Shown: positions 17,548 through 26,825, numbered from the stretch's first letter. The stretch is 64,000 nucleotides of DNA from Actinomycetota bacterium (GCA_035697485.1 DASSCU010000063.1:124001-188000), one strand, 5' to 3'. Made by a program: numbers and translations. Notes: a model not told the origin generated them from the sequence alone.

Positions 17548-17561
17548 CGCGCGCCATGGTA
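17542..17561. promoter_or_regulatory. Interlocked divergent leaderless promoters (Nudix and M20 genes)
   Basis: A 20-base element, TAGCAT, eight bases, ATGGTA. Read forward, TAGCAT is a -10 box eight bases before the M20 ATG (17556). Read in reverse, TACCAT is a -10 box eight bases before the Nudix ATG (17547). Each -10 box therefore contains the start codon of the opposite gene, and the element is nearly palindromic. Confidence 0.65.
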
Positions 17562-18743
17562 GAGGAGGCCGTGCTCGACGCCGCCGCGGCCGCCGTCGAT
17601 CCCGACGAGGTGCTCGCCTATACCCGGGCGCTGATCGCCGCGAAGAGCGAGAACCCCGGCGGCACTGAGGATCTGGCGGCGGCCGTCGCGAGCGACATCC
17701 TCATGGAGCTCGGGGCGACGCCCGAGATCGTCCGCTCGGATGCCGGGCGACCGAGCGTGGTGGCCTCGCTGGGCACCGAGACCGGCTACCGCCTCGCGTG
17801 GAACGGCCACCTCGACGTCGTGCCTGCCGGTTCCCTCGACACGTGGCGACACGACCCGTGGGCCGGCGAGGTCTGCGACGACGGGCGCCTCGTCGGGCGC
17901 GGCGCCGCGGACATGAAGGGCTCGATCGGGGCCGCGCTCGCCGCCGCATCGGCGCTGCGCCGGGCCGCCACGCCCCTCACGGGTTCGCTCGTCTTCCACC
18001 TGGCGGCCGATGAGGAGCTCGCCGGCGTGCACGGCACGAAGGTGCTCTGGGAACGCGGCCTGCTGGTCCAGGACGCGGCGATCGTGGGCGAGCCGAGCGA
18101 GCTGCAGGTCGGGATCGCCGAGCGCGGGGGCGCCTGGTTCACGGCGACGGCCTTCGGGAGGGCTGCCCACGGCTCCCAGCCCCACCAGGGCGTGAACGCG
18201 ATCACCTCGATGGCGCGCTTCCTGCTGCGGCTGTCCGACGCGCTCCCCGACCTCGAACATCCCCTCGTGGGCCGGCCCACGGTGAACGCCGCCCTGATCG
18301 CCGGCGGCAGCGCCCCCAACGTCGTCCCGGACCGATGCGAGGTCGATATCGACCGCCGCACCGTGCCGGGCGAGTCCGATCCCGACGCCGTGCGCACGCC
18401 GTTCCTGGCGCTCGTCGCGTCACTGCGCGCCGAGCACCCCGAGGTCGAGATCGAAGTCGAGCTCCGGGAATGGACCGACGCGGCCGAAGCGTCGTCCGAC
18501 ACCGACATCGCTCGGATCGCGGTCGAGGCCGTCCGGGCGACGACGGGCACCGCGCCCGAGCTGGTCGGGTTTACCGGCATCACCGATGCACGCTTCTACA
18601 TCAACCAAGCCTCCATCCCCACGGTGATCTGCGGACCGGGATCCCTCACGGTGGCCCACGCCGCCGACGAGTGGGTGCCGGTCCACGAGCTCGTGGCCGG
18701 GGCGCGGGCGTACGCACGCATGTTCGCGGCGTCGCTCGCGTAG
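17556..18743 (+). CDS. M20 family metallopeptidase (ArgE/DapE/CPG2-like)
   Basis: A 395-residue cytosolic zinc amidohydrolase. Ligands and motifs: AWNGHLDVVPAG (first His) near residue 85, GRGAADMKGSIGAALAA (bridging Asp) near residue 115, LAADEELAGVHGTK (catalytic Glu and ligand Glu) near residue 150, IVGEPSELQVGIAERG, and a late FTGITDARFY. The family includes succinyl-diaminopimelate desuccinylase, acetylornithine deacetylase and carboxypeptidases; nothing in the neighbourhood picks one. The start is leaderless, sharing an interlocked promoter with the divergent Nudix gene. Confidence 0.88.
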   Translation: MVEEAVLDAAAAAVDPDEVLAYTRALIAAKSENPGGTEDLAAAVASDILMELGATPEIVRSDAGRPSVVASLGTETGYRLAWNGHLDVVPAGSLDTWRHDPWAGEVCDDGRLVGRGAADMKGSIGAALAAASALRRAATPLTGSLVFHLAADEELAGVHGTKVLWERGLLVQDAAIVGEPSELQVGIAERGGAWFTATAFGRAAHGSQPHQGVNAITSMARFLLRLSDALPDLEHPLVGRPTVNAALIAGGSAPNVVPDRCEVDIDRRTVPGESDPDAVRTPFLALVASLRAEHPEVEIEVELREWTDAAEASSDTDIARIAVEAVRATTGTAPELVGFTGITDARFYINQASIPTVICGPGSLTVAHAADEWVPVHELVAGARAYARMFAASLA

Positions 18744-18801
18744 TCGCTCCGCGTTCCTCCGCCGCCTTCGCGTTCGCCGTTTCCCGGCGTATCCTTGGGG
18801 G

Positions 18802-19152
18802 ATGGACATCATCGCCACCACGCCCCTGATCACGATCACGGACGCCGCGGCGGCGAGGGCGCGCGCGTTGGCCGAGCGTGACGGCCGCCCCCAGGCTGCC
18901 TTGCGCATCCGCGTGACCGCGGGTGGGTGTTCGGGCTTCAGCTACGAGCTGACCCTCGACGATGCGCCCGCCGAGGGCGACCACGTGGTGGAGGGTCCCG
19001 GCGGCTTCCGGGTCCTGATCGACCCGGCCAGCGCCCCGATCGTCTCCGGCTCGACCCTCGAGTTCAACGACTCGCTCCTCGGCGGCGGGCTCAAGATGGT
19101 GAACCCGCAGGCCAAGCATGAGTGCGCCTGTGGTGAATCCTTCAGCGTCTGA
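18802..19152 (+). CDS. A-type iron-sulfur carrier (IscA/HesB family, ErpA-like)
   Basis: A 116-residue protein that carries Fe-S clusters to target enzymes. The three conserved cysteines are present: GGCSGFSYEL near residue 43 and the C-terminal CACGESF. Length and the N-terminal ITITDAAAARARALAE helix are typical. TATCCT (18790-18795) lies six bases before the ATG, so it is probably leaderless and transcribed alone. The Fe-S-dependent F420-hydrogenase-beta-like protein nearby is a possible client, but no operon links them. Confidence 0.92.
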   Translation: MDIIATTPLITITDAAAARARALAERDGRPQAALRIRVTAGGCSGFSYELTLDDAPAEGDHVVEGPGGFRVLIDPASAPIVSGSTLEFNDSLLGGGLKMVNPQAKHECACGESFSV

Positions 19153-19192
19153 CCGGTAGCGTCCGGCTGCCCCTGGTCGCCTGACCGCACCG

Positions 19193-19585
19193 TCACGCCA
19201 CTTGCAGCGTACCCGTCATCGACGGATGGATCTCGCAGTGGAATCCCACCGAGGAAGAGAGGTCCACGGTGACCGTCACCTTCTCCCCCGCCGCCACCGG
19301 CTGGTTCACGGTGTCGTCGTCGAGCGTGAACGTGTGGTCGGTCGAGTCGGCGTTCGTGATCGCGATATCGGTCGATCCCGCGGCCACCGTGATCGTGGTG
19401 GGCTCGAACGTGAGGTCCACGATGTTGACCGCGGCCGACCCGGGCGCGAGGTCTCCCACCTCGGCGTCCGTCTCCGACGTCTCCGAGCCTCCGCCGTCCG
19501 AGTCGCCCGAACACGCCCCGACCGCGAGGATCAGCAGGAGGATCGTCGCGAACGATGTCGCTGATCGGACCGTGGTCGGTCTCAT
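19193..19585 (-). CDS. Cupredoxin-like lipoprotein
   Basis: A 130-residue exported lipoprotein with signal peptide and lipobox AVGAC, an acidic Ser/Gly linker, then a plastocyanin-type domain. The copper ligands expected of a cupredoxin are visible: His in DSTDHTFTL, then Cys and His in [10 protein letters not shown], with the terminal Met of the same motif. It should be a small copper electron carrier or copper-binding protein outside the membrane. GGGGG precedes the ATG. The partner oxidase or dehydrogenase is not identifiable here; the PQQ-type dehydrogenase 3 kb away is only a candidate. Confidence 0.85.
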   Translation of the reverse strand: MRPTTVRSATSFATILLLILAVGACSGDSDGGGSETSETDAEVGDLAPGSAAVNIVDLTFEPTTITVAAGSTDIAITNADSTDHTFTLDDDTVNQPVAAGEKVTVTVDLSSSVGFHCEIHPSMTGTLQVA

Positions 19586-19711
19586 CGTTCCCCCTTCTTG
19601 CCCGGATGCCCCGATCGATCGGAGTCGCGACGGCCTCCCGAGCCTATCCCAGTCCCAACGGCTCTGCGAACGGCGACGGTCCGGGCGACATCGTGGGCTA
19701 TGCTGCGGGCG

Positions 19712-20842
19712 ATGCCGGCGCCGACCGACAAGACCCAGTGGAAGCATCTCTACGACGAGGTGGTGACCACCGGGTTGTGCACCGGCTGCACCGCGTGCAT
19801 CGTCGCCTGTCCGTTCAACGTGCTGGGCTACGAGGACTACGAGCCCGTGCAGCTGCAGGACGAAGGCCCCGACCGTTGCTCTCACGGCGACAAGGGCTGC
19901 TCGCTGTGCACCCTCGCGTGCCCGAGGTTCCGCGACTGGGAAGCCGAGATCGATACCACGCTGTTCGGCATGGCGCGCAGCCCCGACGAGGTGATCGGCA
20001 AGCACCGCGAGATCGTGCTCGCCCGCGCCACAGCTCCTGAGGTGTTGATGAGCGGCCAGGACGGCGGGGTCGTCTCGTCGCTCTTGATCTGGGGGCTCGC
20101 CACCGGTCAGATCGACGGAGCATGCACGTCGAAGCTCTCCGACGACCGGGCGTGGGACGCCGAACCCACGGTCGTCACCGACGCCCAGGGTGTGCTCGAC
20201 ACGGCGGGCTCTCGCTACACCTACTCGGCGAACCCCCTGGCTCTCCTGCAGGCGGCCGAGATGGGACTGTCGAAGGTCGCCCTCGTCGGCATGAGCTGCC
20301 AGGCCAGCGTGACCGGGTCGATGGAGGCGCGACGCGTGAACAAGTGGCGCAGGAAGATCGCCTGGACGTTCGGCCTGCTGTGCTCGAAGACGTTCACCTA
20401 CGACGGGCTCATGGTGGACATCGCCCAGCACGAGCTGGGGCTCGACCTCGATCGCCTCGCCCGGGTGAACGTGAAGGGCAAGCTGCTCTTCTACACCGAC
20501 GACGGTGACGAGCAGGCCTACTCGCTGAAGGAGGCCCACCGGTACACGCGTCCGGGGTGCCTGCGCTGCCCCGACTTCGCAGCGGAGCATGCCGACATCT
20601 CGTTCGGCGGTCTCGGGCAGTCCGAGGGGTGGACGCTCACGATCGTGCGGACCGATCGCGGTGCGGACATCTGGCAACGCGCCCTCGCGGACGAGGTCGT
20701 CGAGGCCCGGCCGGCCTCCGAGGACCCGAAGGCGGTCGAGCTGATGTTCAAGCTCGCGGCGAAGTCGCGAGCCAGGTGGCCGGAACCCGGCGAGATGCCT
20801 TCCGCAGGAACCACACCTGGCCTCATGCCAGATCCCGCCTGA
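19712..20842 (+). CDS. Coenzyme F420 hydrogenase/dehydrogenase beta-subunit family protein
   Basis: A 376-residue cytosolic iron-sulfur flavoprotein of the FrhB/FdhB/FqoF family. Two cluster motifs are at the N-terminus: [14 protein letters not shown] near residue 22 and [16 protein letters not shown] near residue 56. The FAD/F420-binding N and C domains follow ([43 protein letters not shown]). It should pass electrons between F420 or a related deazaflavin or ferredoxin and a partner that is not encoded here. TATGCT (19699-19704) is seven bases before the ATG, indicating a leaderless monocistronic gene. Confidence 0.85.
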   Translation: MPAPTDKTQWKHLYDEVVTTGLCTGCTACIVACPFNVLGYEDYEPVQLQDEGPDRCSHGDKGCSLCTLACPRFRDWEAEIDTTLFGMARSPDEVIGKHREIVLARATAPEVLMSGQDGGVVSSLLIWGLATGQIDGACTSKLSDDRAWDAEPTVVTDAQGVLDTAGSRYTYSANPLALLQAAEMGLSKVALVGMSCQASVTGSMEARRVNKWRRKIAWTFGLLCSKTFTYDGLMVDIAQHELGLDLDRLARVNVKGKLLFYTDDGDEQAYSLKEAHRYTRPGCLRCPDFAAEHADISFGGLGQSEGWTLTIVRTDRGADIWQRALADEVVEARPASEDPKAVELMFKLAAKSRARWPEPGEMPSAGTTPGLMPDPA

Positions 20843-20892
20843 CCGCTCGCGCCGCCTACACCCCGGCCACCATCGGCCGATACACGAGACGT

Positions 20893-20906
20893 GACCCTTC
20901 GGGGTC
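20893..20906 (+). terminator. Short UUCG hairpin after the F420-type gene
   Basis: GACCC-TTCG-GGGTC, a five-pair stem closed by a UUCG tetraloop, 50 bases after the stop codon. There is no following T run, so it may be a weak terminator or simply a stable leader hairpin of the kinase gene downstream. Confidence 0.35.
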
Positions 20907-20958
20907 CTGTCCGCGTGCGCCCGCACCGCGGACCGGGGTACGAGAGGAGGCGACAGGG

Positions 20959-23886
20959 GTGGACACAGTCCGCACGGCCGAGTCCGTGCGCCACGACGCC
21001 GTGCTCGAGGCGGTGGCCCATGCAGCCGAGCGCCTCCTGCTCGCCGCCGACTGGCGGGAGGCCGCCGACGAGGTGCTCGATCGCATGGGACGCGCCGCGG
21101 GGGCGTCACGAGCGTTCGTGATCGAGAACCGCACCGACGAGACGGGTCGGGCACTCGGCACGATGCGACACGAGTGGTGCGGCCCGGGTGTGCCGCCGCG
21201 AGCCGGCCCCGCCTTCGCGGGGACTCCGTGGGACGGTGGGTTCGCGCGGTGGGCGACGATGCTCGCGCGAGGAGAGCCCGTGGTGAGCCACATCGCAGAG
21301 CTGCCCGAGACCGAGCGACCCGTCTTCGTCCGACACGGCGTCGTGTCGATCGCCGAGCATCCGATCTTCGCCGGTGACCGGTGGTGGGGCACGATCGGGT
21401 TCGACGACTGCGAGCGCGAGCGTCGGTGGAGCTCCGAGCTCGAGGCGCTGCGTGCCGCGGCCACGCTGATCGGCGCCGCGGTGTCCCGCCAACAGGTCGA
21501 GGACGACCGTCGGGTCGCGGAGCAGCGGTGGCGACAAGTGATCGAGCACATCCCGGCCGTCACCTACGTCGACGCGGTGGTCGCGCCCGGCGACGTCCGC
21601 ATGGAGTTCGTCAGCCCACAGGTCCGGGCGATCCTGGGCTACGAGCCCGAGCGGTTCCTCGCCGACCCCGCATTCTGGTTCACGCTGATCCATCCCGACG
21701 ACCTGGCGAGGCTCGAGGCGTCGGGGGTGCTCGAGTCCGCCGACGTCTCGACGTTCGACGAGGTGTACCGCATGCGGACCGCGGACGGCTCATACCGATG
21801 GATCCACGACACGTCGACCCCGGTCCTGCGTGACGACGGGCAGCTCGATCACTTCCTCGGCTTCATGATGGACATCACGGAACGCATGCAAGCCCAGGAA
21901 GACGTGCGTCAGGCCGAGGAGCGCTACCGCCTGCTCGTGGAGCGCACACCCGCGATCACCTACACCGAGTCGATCGTCGAGCTCTACGAGCCGACGTCCG
22001 TCAGCAGCTACCTGAGCCCACAGATCGAGGCGGTCCTCGGGTACCCCCCGGCGGCATGGGGAGCCCCCGGGTTCTGGCTCGAGGTGATCCATCCCGACGA
22101 TCGCGACCGCGTGATGGCCGAGAGCGTGCGGACGAACGGCTCCCTCGAGCCGTACCAGCAGGAGTACCGGATGATCGCGGTCGACGGCCGCGAGGTGTGG
22201 ATCCACGACGAGTCGGTGGTCGTGCGCGACGCGCTCGGCGGTCCCCTCTACTGGCAGGGCGTGATGCTCGACGTCACCGAGCGCAAGCACGCCGAGGAAC
22301 AGCTCCGCCAGGCCGAGCAGCGACACCGCGCGCTGATCGAGCACATCCCGGCCGTCGTGTACCGCGAATCGCCGGAAGGTGATCCGGCGAAGTTCTACAT
22401 CAGCCCCCAGGTGGTTGACCTGTTCGGCTACACGCCCGAGCTCTGGACCTGGACCCCCGACTTCTGGCGGGATCGGATCCACGCCGACGACCGGGCGCTC
22501 GTGCACGAGGTCGACGACCGCTCCAACGAGACGAAGGAGCCCTACACGCTCGACTACCGCTTCCGGCACGCCGACGGCCGATGGATCTGGGTGCACGACG
22601 AGGCCACGTTCGTGCCCGACCCCGACGACGAGGGCTTCTGGCAGGGGTTCCTGGTCGACATCACCGAGCGCAAGGAGGCGGAGGAGCGGCTCCGCGAGGC
22701 CGAGCTGAAATTCCGAACGATCGTCGAGCAGAACCAGGCGATCTTCTACACCCAGGAGATCGATCCCGACGACCCGACGGTCTCGCTCACCACGTACATC
22801 GCGCCCGGCAACACGGACCTGATCGGCTACACGCTCGAGGACATCCGAGCCGATCCCACACTCTGGCGATCGATCATCCACCCGGACGATCGCGACCGCG
22901 TGCTCTCTGCAGATGCCGAGAGCAACACCACGGGGGACGACCACTTCTCGATGGAGTACCGGATGATCGCGAAGGACGGGCGGATCGTGTGGGTCCAGGA
23001 CGAGGCCCGCCTGGTGGAACTACCCGGCAAGACGCCCTACTGGCAAGGGTTCCTGCTCGACGTGACGGAACGGAAGGAATCCCAGGCACAGCTGGAGCGG
23101 GCGCTCGCCGTCGAGCGCGAGGCGAGCCAGCGGCTCCGCTCGCTCGACGAGATGAAGAACACGTTCCTGCAAGCAGTCTCGCACGACCTCCGGACACCGC
23201 TCGCCGCGATCCTCGGCCTCGCGATCACGCTCGAGCGCGGCGACATGCAGCTCGACGAAGCCGACTCTCGCGACCTCGCCGGTCGCATCGCCGCCAACGC
23301 CCGACGGCTCGAACGCCTCGTCACGAACCTGCTCGACATGGATCGGCTCGCCCGCGGCATCGTCGCCCCCCAGCTCGAGGAGACCGACGTGGACGCGCTC
23401 GTCGGCCGCGTCGTCGAGGAATCCGAGCTCGTGCCCCGCGATCGCCTCATCGTCGAACTGGAGCCTGTGCGGCAGCCGGTCGACGCGGCCAAGGTGGAGC
23501 GCATCGTGGAGAACCTGCTCGCCAACGCCGCGCGCCATGCTCCCGCCACGGCCACCGTTTGGGTTCGGGTCCAGGCGCACCCCGGCGGGGTCCGGATCGC
23601 GGTCGAAGACGACGGTTCGGGCGTGCCCGAGGGCCTGCAGGACACGGTGTTCGAAGCATTCCGGCAGGGACCCGACGCGCCCCGTCACTCCCCCGGCGTC
23701 GGTGTCGGGCTCACGCTCGTACGCCGCTTCGCCGAGCTGCAGGGGGGTCGGGCGTGGGTGCAGGAGCGCGACGGCGGCGGGGCATCGTTCCGGGTCTTCT
23801 TGCCGGCCGACCCCGAGGCGGCCGGCGACGCAACCGAGCCGAGCGACGCCGACACCGACCCGTTCGCGACGCCCCCGCCCCGCTGA
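20959..23886 (+). CDS. Multi-PAS sensor histidine kinase
   Basis: A 975-residue sensor kinase with no membrane helices, so probably cytosolic. Order: GAF-like domain (about 1-175), four consecutive PAS domains each opening with a related phrase (RWRQVIEHIPAVTY near 189, RYRLLVERTPAITY near 321, RHRALIEHIPAVVY near 454, KFRTIVEQNQAIFY near 583) and ending DITER/DVTER, then a HisKA domain with the phospho-acceptor His in AVSHDLRTP near 740 and an ATPase domain (NLLANAARHAP, VEDDGSGVPEG, GVGVGLTLVRRF). The GTG start has AGGAGG eight bases upstream. The repeated PAS units look like internal duplication. No response regulator is adjacent. Confidence 0.92.
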   Translation: MDTVRTAESVRHDAVLEAVAHAAERLLLAADWREAADEVLDRMGRAAGASRAFVIENRTDETGRALGTMRHEWCGPGVPPRAGPAFAGTPWDGGFARWATMLARGEPVVSHIAELPETERPVFVRHGVVSIAEHPIFAGDRWWGTIGFDDCERERRWSSELEALRAAATLIGAAVSRQQVEDDRRVAEQRWRQVIEHIPAVTYVDAVVAPGDVRMEFVSPQVRAILGYEPERFLADPAFWFTLIHPDDLARLEASGVLESADVSTFDEVYRMRTADGSYRWIHDTSTPVLRDDGQLDHFLGFMMDITERMQAQEDVRQAEERYRLLVERTPAITYTESIVELYEPTSVSSYLSPQIEAVLGYPPAAWGAPGFWLEVIHPDDRDRVMAESVRTNGSLEPYQQEYRMIAVDGREVWIHDESVVVRDALGGPLYWQGVMLDVTERKHAEEQLRQAEQRHRALIEHIPAVVYRESPEGDPAKFYISPQVVDLFGYTPELWTWTPDFWRDRIHADDRALVHEVDDRSNETKEPYTLDYRFRHADGRWIWVHDEATFVPDPDDEGFWQGFLVDITERKEAEERLREAELKFRTIVEQNQAIFYTQEIDPDDPTVSLTTYIAPGNTDLIGYTLEDIRADPTLWRSIIHPDDRDRVLSADAESNTTGDDHFSMEYRMIAKDGRIVWVQDEARLVELPGKTPYWQGFLLDVTERKESQAQLERALAVEREASQRLRSLDEMKNTFLQAVSHDLRTPLAAILGLAITLERGDMQLDEADSRDLAGRIAANARRLERLVTNLLDMDRLARGIVAPQLEETDVDALVGRVVEESELVPRDRLIVELEPVRQPVDAAKVERIVENLLANAARHAPATATVWVRVQAHPGGVRIAVEDDGSGVPEGLQDTVFEAFRQGPDAPRHSPGVGVGLTLVRRFAELQGGRAWVQERDGGGASFRVFLPADPEAAGDATEPSDADTDPFATPPPR

Positions 23887-23908
23887 TCGTTCGAGCGTCG
23901 CGGACGGC

Positions 23909-25996
23909 TCAGACGCCCGCGCTGAACGCGAGGTCGGCTACGTCGATCACACCCTTGTTCGTGCGATCGAACCGGATCTCGATCGCCCGGACGTCTGCGA
24001 GATCGAGGGCGTCGAAGCCTGCCAGCGGGAAGCGCAGCTGCTGCAGGATCACGTGCCCGGAGAACCGACGGAGTCCCGACGGGAAGCGGAGCGCCTCGTT
24101 CCCGACCTCGGCGGCCGCCACCGAGACCTCATCGCCGTTGCCGTCGATGAGGGACACGGAAAGGTCCTGATACGAAACTCCCGCGTTGGCCCGATAACCG
24201 GGGTTCACGGTGGCCCTGAACTGCAAGGCGTCGAACGCTCGCACGTCGACCCCCGCGCCGAGGTCGAACCGCGCCACACCGTCGCGGCCCGACCAGCCGA
24301 ACACACCACGCGAGAGCCCGGGCAGGTGGGCATCGGTGAACGATAGATCGCCCGGCACGCACGGGATCTCGAAGGTGTTCGCGCACCACGCGAGCAGCGA
24401 CAGGCTCGATGCGACCACGGCCTCCCCCGTCTCGGTGCGAGCGATCGAGCGCTCGCGGGTGAAGCGGTCGACGTCGAGGCGGCGTCCGGGCTGGTCGGGC
24501 GCCAGGTAGGACACGAGCGCGCGGGTGGGGTTCACGCCGACCGGTGTGCTCTCTCCGGTCCATTCCGGGTCCAGGCCGGTCTCGCCGCCGAGGTACCGGC
24601 GGAAGTACGACACGATGTACGCAGCCCCGATGCGTCGCTGCTGCGCCGGCGTGAGTTTGCCTTCGCATCGCCCGAACGTATCGTCGAACGAGCCCGGATA
24701 GCCGGACGACGGGGTCCAGACGGTGTTGAAGTAGTTGTGGTTCGCCCCGTACAGCGTGAGGGAGTGCTTCGGCTCAGGGTCGCCCGCCACCCGGTAGCGC
24801 GCGTCGTCGAAGAGGTGCACCCCCTGCAGATCGAAGACGTCGCCGTCGCAGTACGGCAGCACGACCGCCAGCGGGGCGCGATTCACGGTCTCACGGGTGA
24901 AGTCGACCGGCGCGATCGGCAGGATCGCGTCGATACCGAACGGATCGGCGCGTTCCCGGTCGACGATCACGTGCCACACCACACCCTCGCCGCCGCGGGA
25001 GTGACCCATCGTGCCGATCGTGGTCATGTCGACCTGTCCCACGAACCGGTCGTCGAACGGTTCGCCGCCGGTCGTCGACCACGTCTGCCACAGGTCGAGG
25101 TGCTCCTCGAGCAACTCGCCGCGCTGGCGCATGCCCGAGTCCTCCAGCCGATTGCCGAACACGTTGACCCCGTTGGCGCTGACCGAGACCACGACGTAGC
25201 CGTAGCTCGCGAGGCGGGAGGCCGCGTAGTCGTACCCCTCGTGGTTCGGGAGCGGCTTCCAGCCTTCCCGGCAGGGCCAGCGGTATCCGGCGCGAGCCCC
25301 CCGGTAGCACGACGAGTGGTTCCCGTGCATGAACAGCACGATCGGATACGGCCCGTCGGGCAACCCCTTCGGAAAGTGCACGTCGGCCCTGACCTCGACC
25401 TTGGCGCCGAGCTCGGTCGGCTGGAACGCCCGGTCGCCGAAGTCGTACTCGCGTCGCGCCACGTCGTAGGGCCCGGGCGACGGGAGGGGTCGCGGTCGCC
25501 GATGAGACGGCGCCTCGATCGCCGATGTCGGCGACTCAGAGGCCGGGCGGCCGCCATAGGTGAGCGCGAGCGCCCCCGACGCGACGGCCCCATCGTCGGT
25601 GAGCGCCACGACCGAGCGCTGGTTCGGCGAGGGCACGGCGGTCGCGAGGGGGACGCCGTCGAGGGTCAGCACGTACTGGAGGGCTCGCGGCGCGTACCGG
25701 CCGGCGAACCGCACCCGGTAGACACGAGCCGGGGTCCCGGGGGCCCGCATGGCCGGAGGGACGTCGACCTCCTCCACGGTGAAGTCGTCCCCCGATCGCA
25801 CCACGGCACCAGGGCGACGCAGTACGGCGCGGGCGACCTCGGGTGCGACCGCCGGAGCGAGCGTCGATCCGGCGCCGGCCACGGTCGAGGGCTCCTCGGC
25901 CGTGGCCCCGATCGGCGCCCACACCGCCAGCACGGTGATCACGATCGCGATCGGTGCCGCATACATGAACGCCGGCAGGCGTCTCCGTCGATCCAT
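23909..25996 (-). CDS. Large secreted alpha/beta hydrolase
   Basis: About 695 residues, exported by an N-terminal signal or anchor (RRRRLPAFMYAAPIAIVITVLAV...). After a 150-residue all-beta-looking N-terminal part comes an alpha/beta-hydrolase core: oxyanion region IVLFMHGNHSSCYR, nucleophile elbow TMGHSRGGEG, acid region LPYCDGDVFD and a His in GANHNYFN. The core resembles the dienelactone/PET-hydrolase-like lipase group. A C-terminal region of about 200 residues ends in a carbohydrate-binding-like sandwich (LQFRATVNPG, DLADVRAIEIRFDR). Substrate unknown, possibly an extracellular ester or polymer. Start at 25996 chosen for GGAGG nine bases upstream; an ATG at 26002 is the alternative. Confidence 0.78.
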   Translation of the reverse strand: MDRRRRLPAFMYAAPIAIVITVLAVWAPIGATAEEPSTVAGAGSTLAPAVAPEVARAVLRRPGAVVRSGDDFTVEEVDVPPAMRAPGTPARVYRVRFAGRYAPRALQYVLTLDGVPLATAVPSPNQRSVVALTDDGAVASGALALTYGGRPASESPTSAIEAPSHRRPRPLPSPGPYDVARREYDFGDRAFQPTELGAKVEVRADVHFPKGLPDGPYPIVLFMHGNHSSCYRGARAGYRWPCREGWKPLPNHEGYDYAASRLASYGYVVVSVSANGVNVFGNRLEDSGMRQRGELLEEHLDLWQTWSTTGGEPFDDRFVGQVDMTTIGTMGHSRGGEGVVWHVIVDRERADPFGIDAILPIAPVDFTRETVNRAPLAVVLPYCDGDVFDLQGVHLFDDARYRVAGDPEPKHSLTLYGANHNYFNTVWTPSSGYPGSFDDTFGRCEGKLTPAQQRRIGAAYIVSYFRRYLGGETGLDPEWTGESTPVGVNPTRALVSYLAPDQPGRRLDVDRFTRERSIARTETGEAVVASSLSLLAWCANTFEIPCVPGDLSFTDAHLPGLSRGVFGWSGRDGVARFDLGAGVDVRAFDALQFRATVNPGYRANAGVSYQDLSVSLIDGNGDEVSVAAAEVGNEALRFPSGLRRFSGHVILQQLRFPLAGFDALDLADVRAIEIRFDRTNKGVIDVADLAFSAGV

Positions 25997-26091
25997 CACC
26001 ATCCGCCTCCGGGTCGTCCAGGACATCCTGTCATGTGGGAAACGTTCCGACTCCAGGGTCGAGGCGCGTCATCCCAGGTGGCACACGCTGA

Positions 26092-26118
26092 AGGGCCCCG
26101 GGCGAAGCCCAGGGCCCT
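26092..26118 (-). terminator. Hairpin terminator downstream of fdxA
   Basis: Perfect arms AGGGCCC/GGGCCCT and inner GGGC/GCCC around a short loop, with a single A-C mismatch, 27 bases after the ferredoxin stop. It is followed by only two T residues, as is common in GC-rich actinobacterial terminators. It also lies upstream of the secreted hydrolase, in the same orientation. Confidence 0.65.
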
Positions 26119-26144
26119 GCGAGGTCGTGCTCACCACCCGGACG

Positions 26145-26471
26145 CTAGATCGCCTGCCATCCGGCCACGACGGGGTGGTCGACGGCTGCCGGTCCGACCT
26201 GGGCCGCTCCACCGGGCGATCCGAGGCCGCTCACGTCGTCGTTGAAGAACTCAGCGTTGATCGGCGTGAACTGCTTCCACTCGCCGGGCACGTCGTCCTC
26301 GTAGAAGATCGCCGTGACGGGGCAGGCGGGCTCGCACGCGCCGCAGTCCACGCACTCGTCGGGTTGGATGTAGAGCATGCGCGGGCCTTCGTAGATGCAG
26401 TCGACCGGGCACTCATCGACGCACGCTCGGTCCTTCACGTCGATGCAGGGTTCCGCGATCGTGTAGGTCAT
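26145..26471 (-). CDS. fdxA: 7Fe ferredoxin (3Fe-4S plus 4Fe-4S)
   Basis: A 108-residue electron carrier of the actinobacterial FdxA type. The cluster cysteines are arranged as [13 protein letters not shown] (near residue 17) and [17 protein letters not shown] (near residue 40), with the unusual spacing that gives one 3Fe-4S and one 4Fe-4S cluster. The [13 protein letters not shown] block that follows is nearly invariant in this family. AGAGG precedes the ATG and a clear promoter lies upstream. Possible partners in this window are the F420-type flavoprotein and cytochrome or reductase enzymes outside it. Confidence 0.95.
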   Translation of the reverse strand: MTYTIAEPCIDVKDRACVDECPVDCIYEGPRMLYIQPDECVDCGACEPACPVTAIFYEDDVPGEWKQFTPINAEFFNDDVSGLGSPGGAAQVGPAAVDHPVVAGWQAI

Positions 26472-26511
26472 GGCATAAACCTCTTTTCCACGGTGTCGAC
26501 CTTGCAAACCC

Positions 26512-26539
26512 AGTGTACGCCCCCGGACCGCCGCTGCAA
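26512..26539 (-). promoter_or_regulatory. fdxA promoter
   Basis: Minus-strand -35 TTGCAG (26534-26539), 16-base spacer, -10 TACACT (26512-26517). One of the few promoters here with a recognisable -35. It leaves a leader of roughly 35 bases that carries the ribosome-binding site. Confidence 0.65.
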
Positions 26540-26825
26540 CTCACCCAGCGGGGCGAGATTCCGGAAGGTGTGCCACCGCGCCTGACCGTCCGCGCCGTGG
26601 GGCACCGGGTACGCCACGGGCAGATCGCACCCCGGCCGCCGGTAGCGTGGAGCCGAGCTCGGGCGTGGGATGCGTCGCAGGTCAGACACACCCGTGCGAG
26701 CAAGGGCTTCACGGCCTCGAGTCAGATCCGGCCCCTCCCGACCCGGCGGCGGCCGCGGCGGCGGATCCCACGCCCATCGCCTCGCCGGTTGTCGCGACGC
26801 GTCCACGACTGCCATCGTCGCAGAG
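26540..26825. other. Intergenic stretch between fdxA and a divergent hydrolase
   Basis: No gene could be supported in these 286 bases. A plus-strand frame beginning at 26670 joins the hydrolase gene, but its extra 52 residues are Arg/Gly/Ser-rich and unlike an enzyme N-terminus. TAGCGT near 26643 on the plus strand could be a -10 box for the hydrolase. Confidence 0.4.

Noticed and set aside
26670-26825. N-terminal extension of the small hydrolase to ATG 26670
   Set aside because: The 52 extra residues are Arg/Gly/Ser-rich and come before the first strand of the fold; GTG 26826 is the better start.
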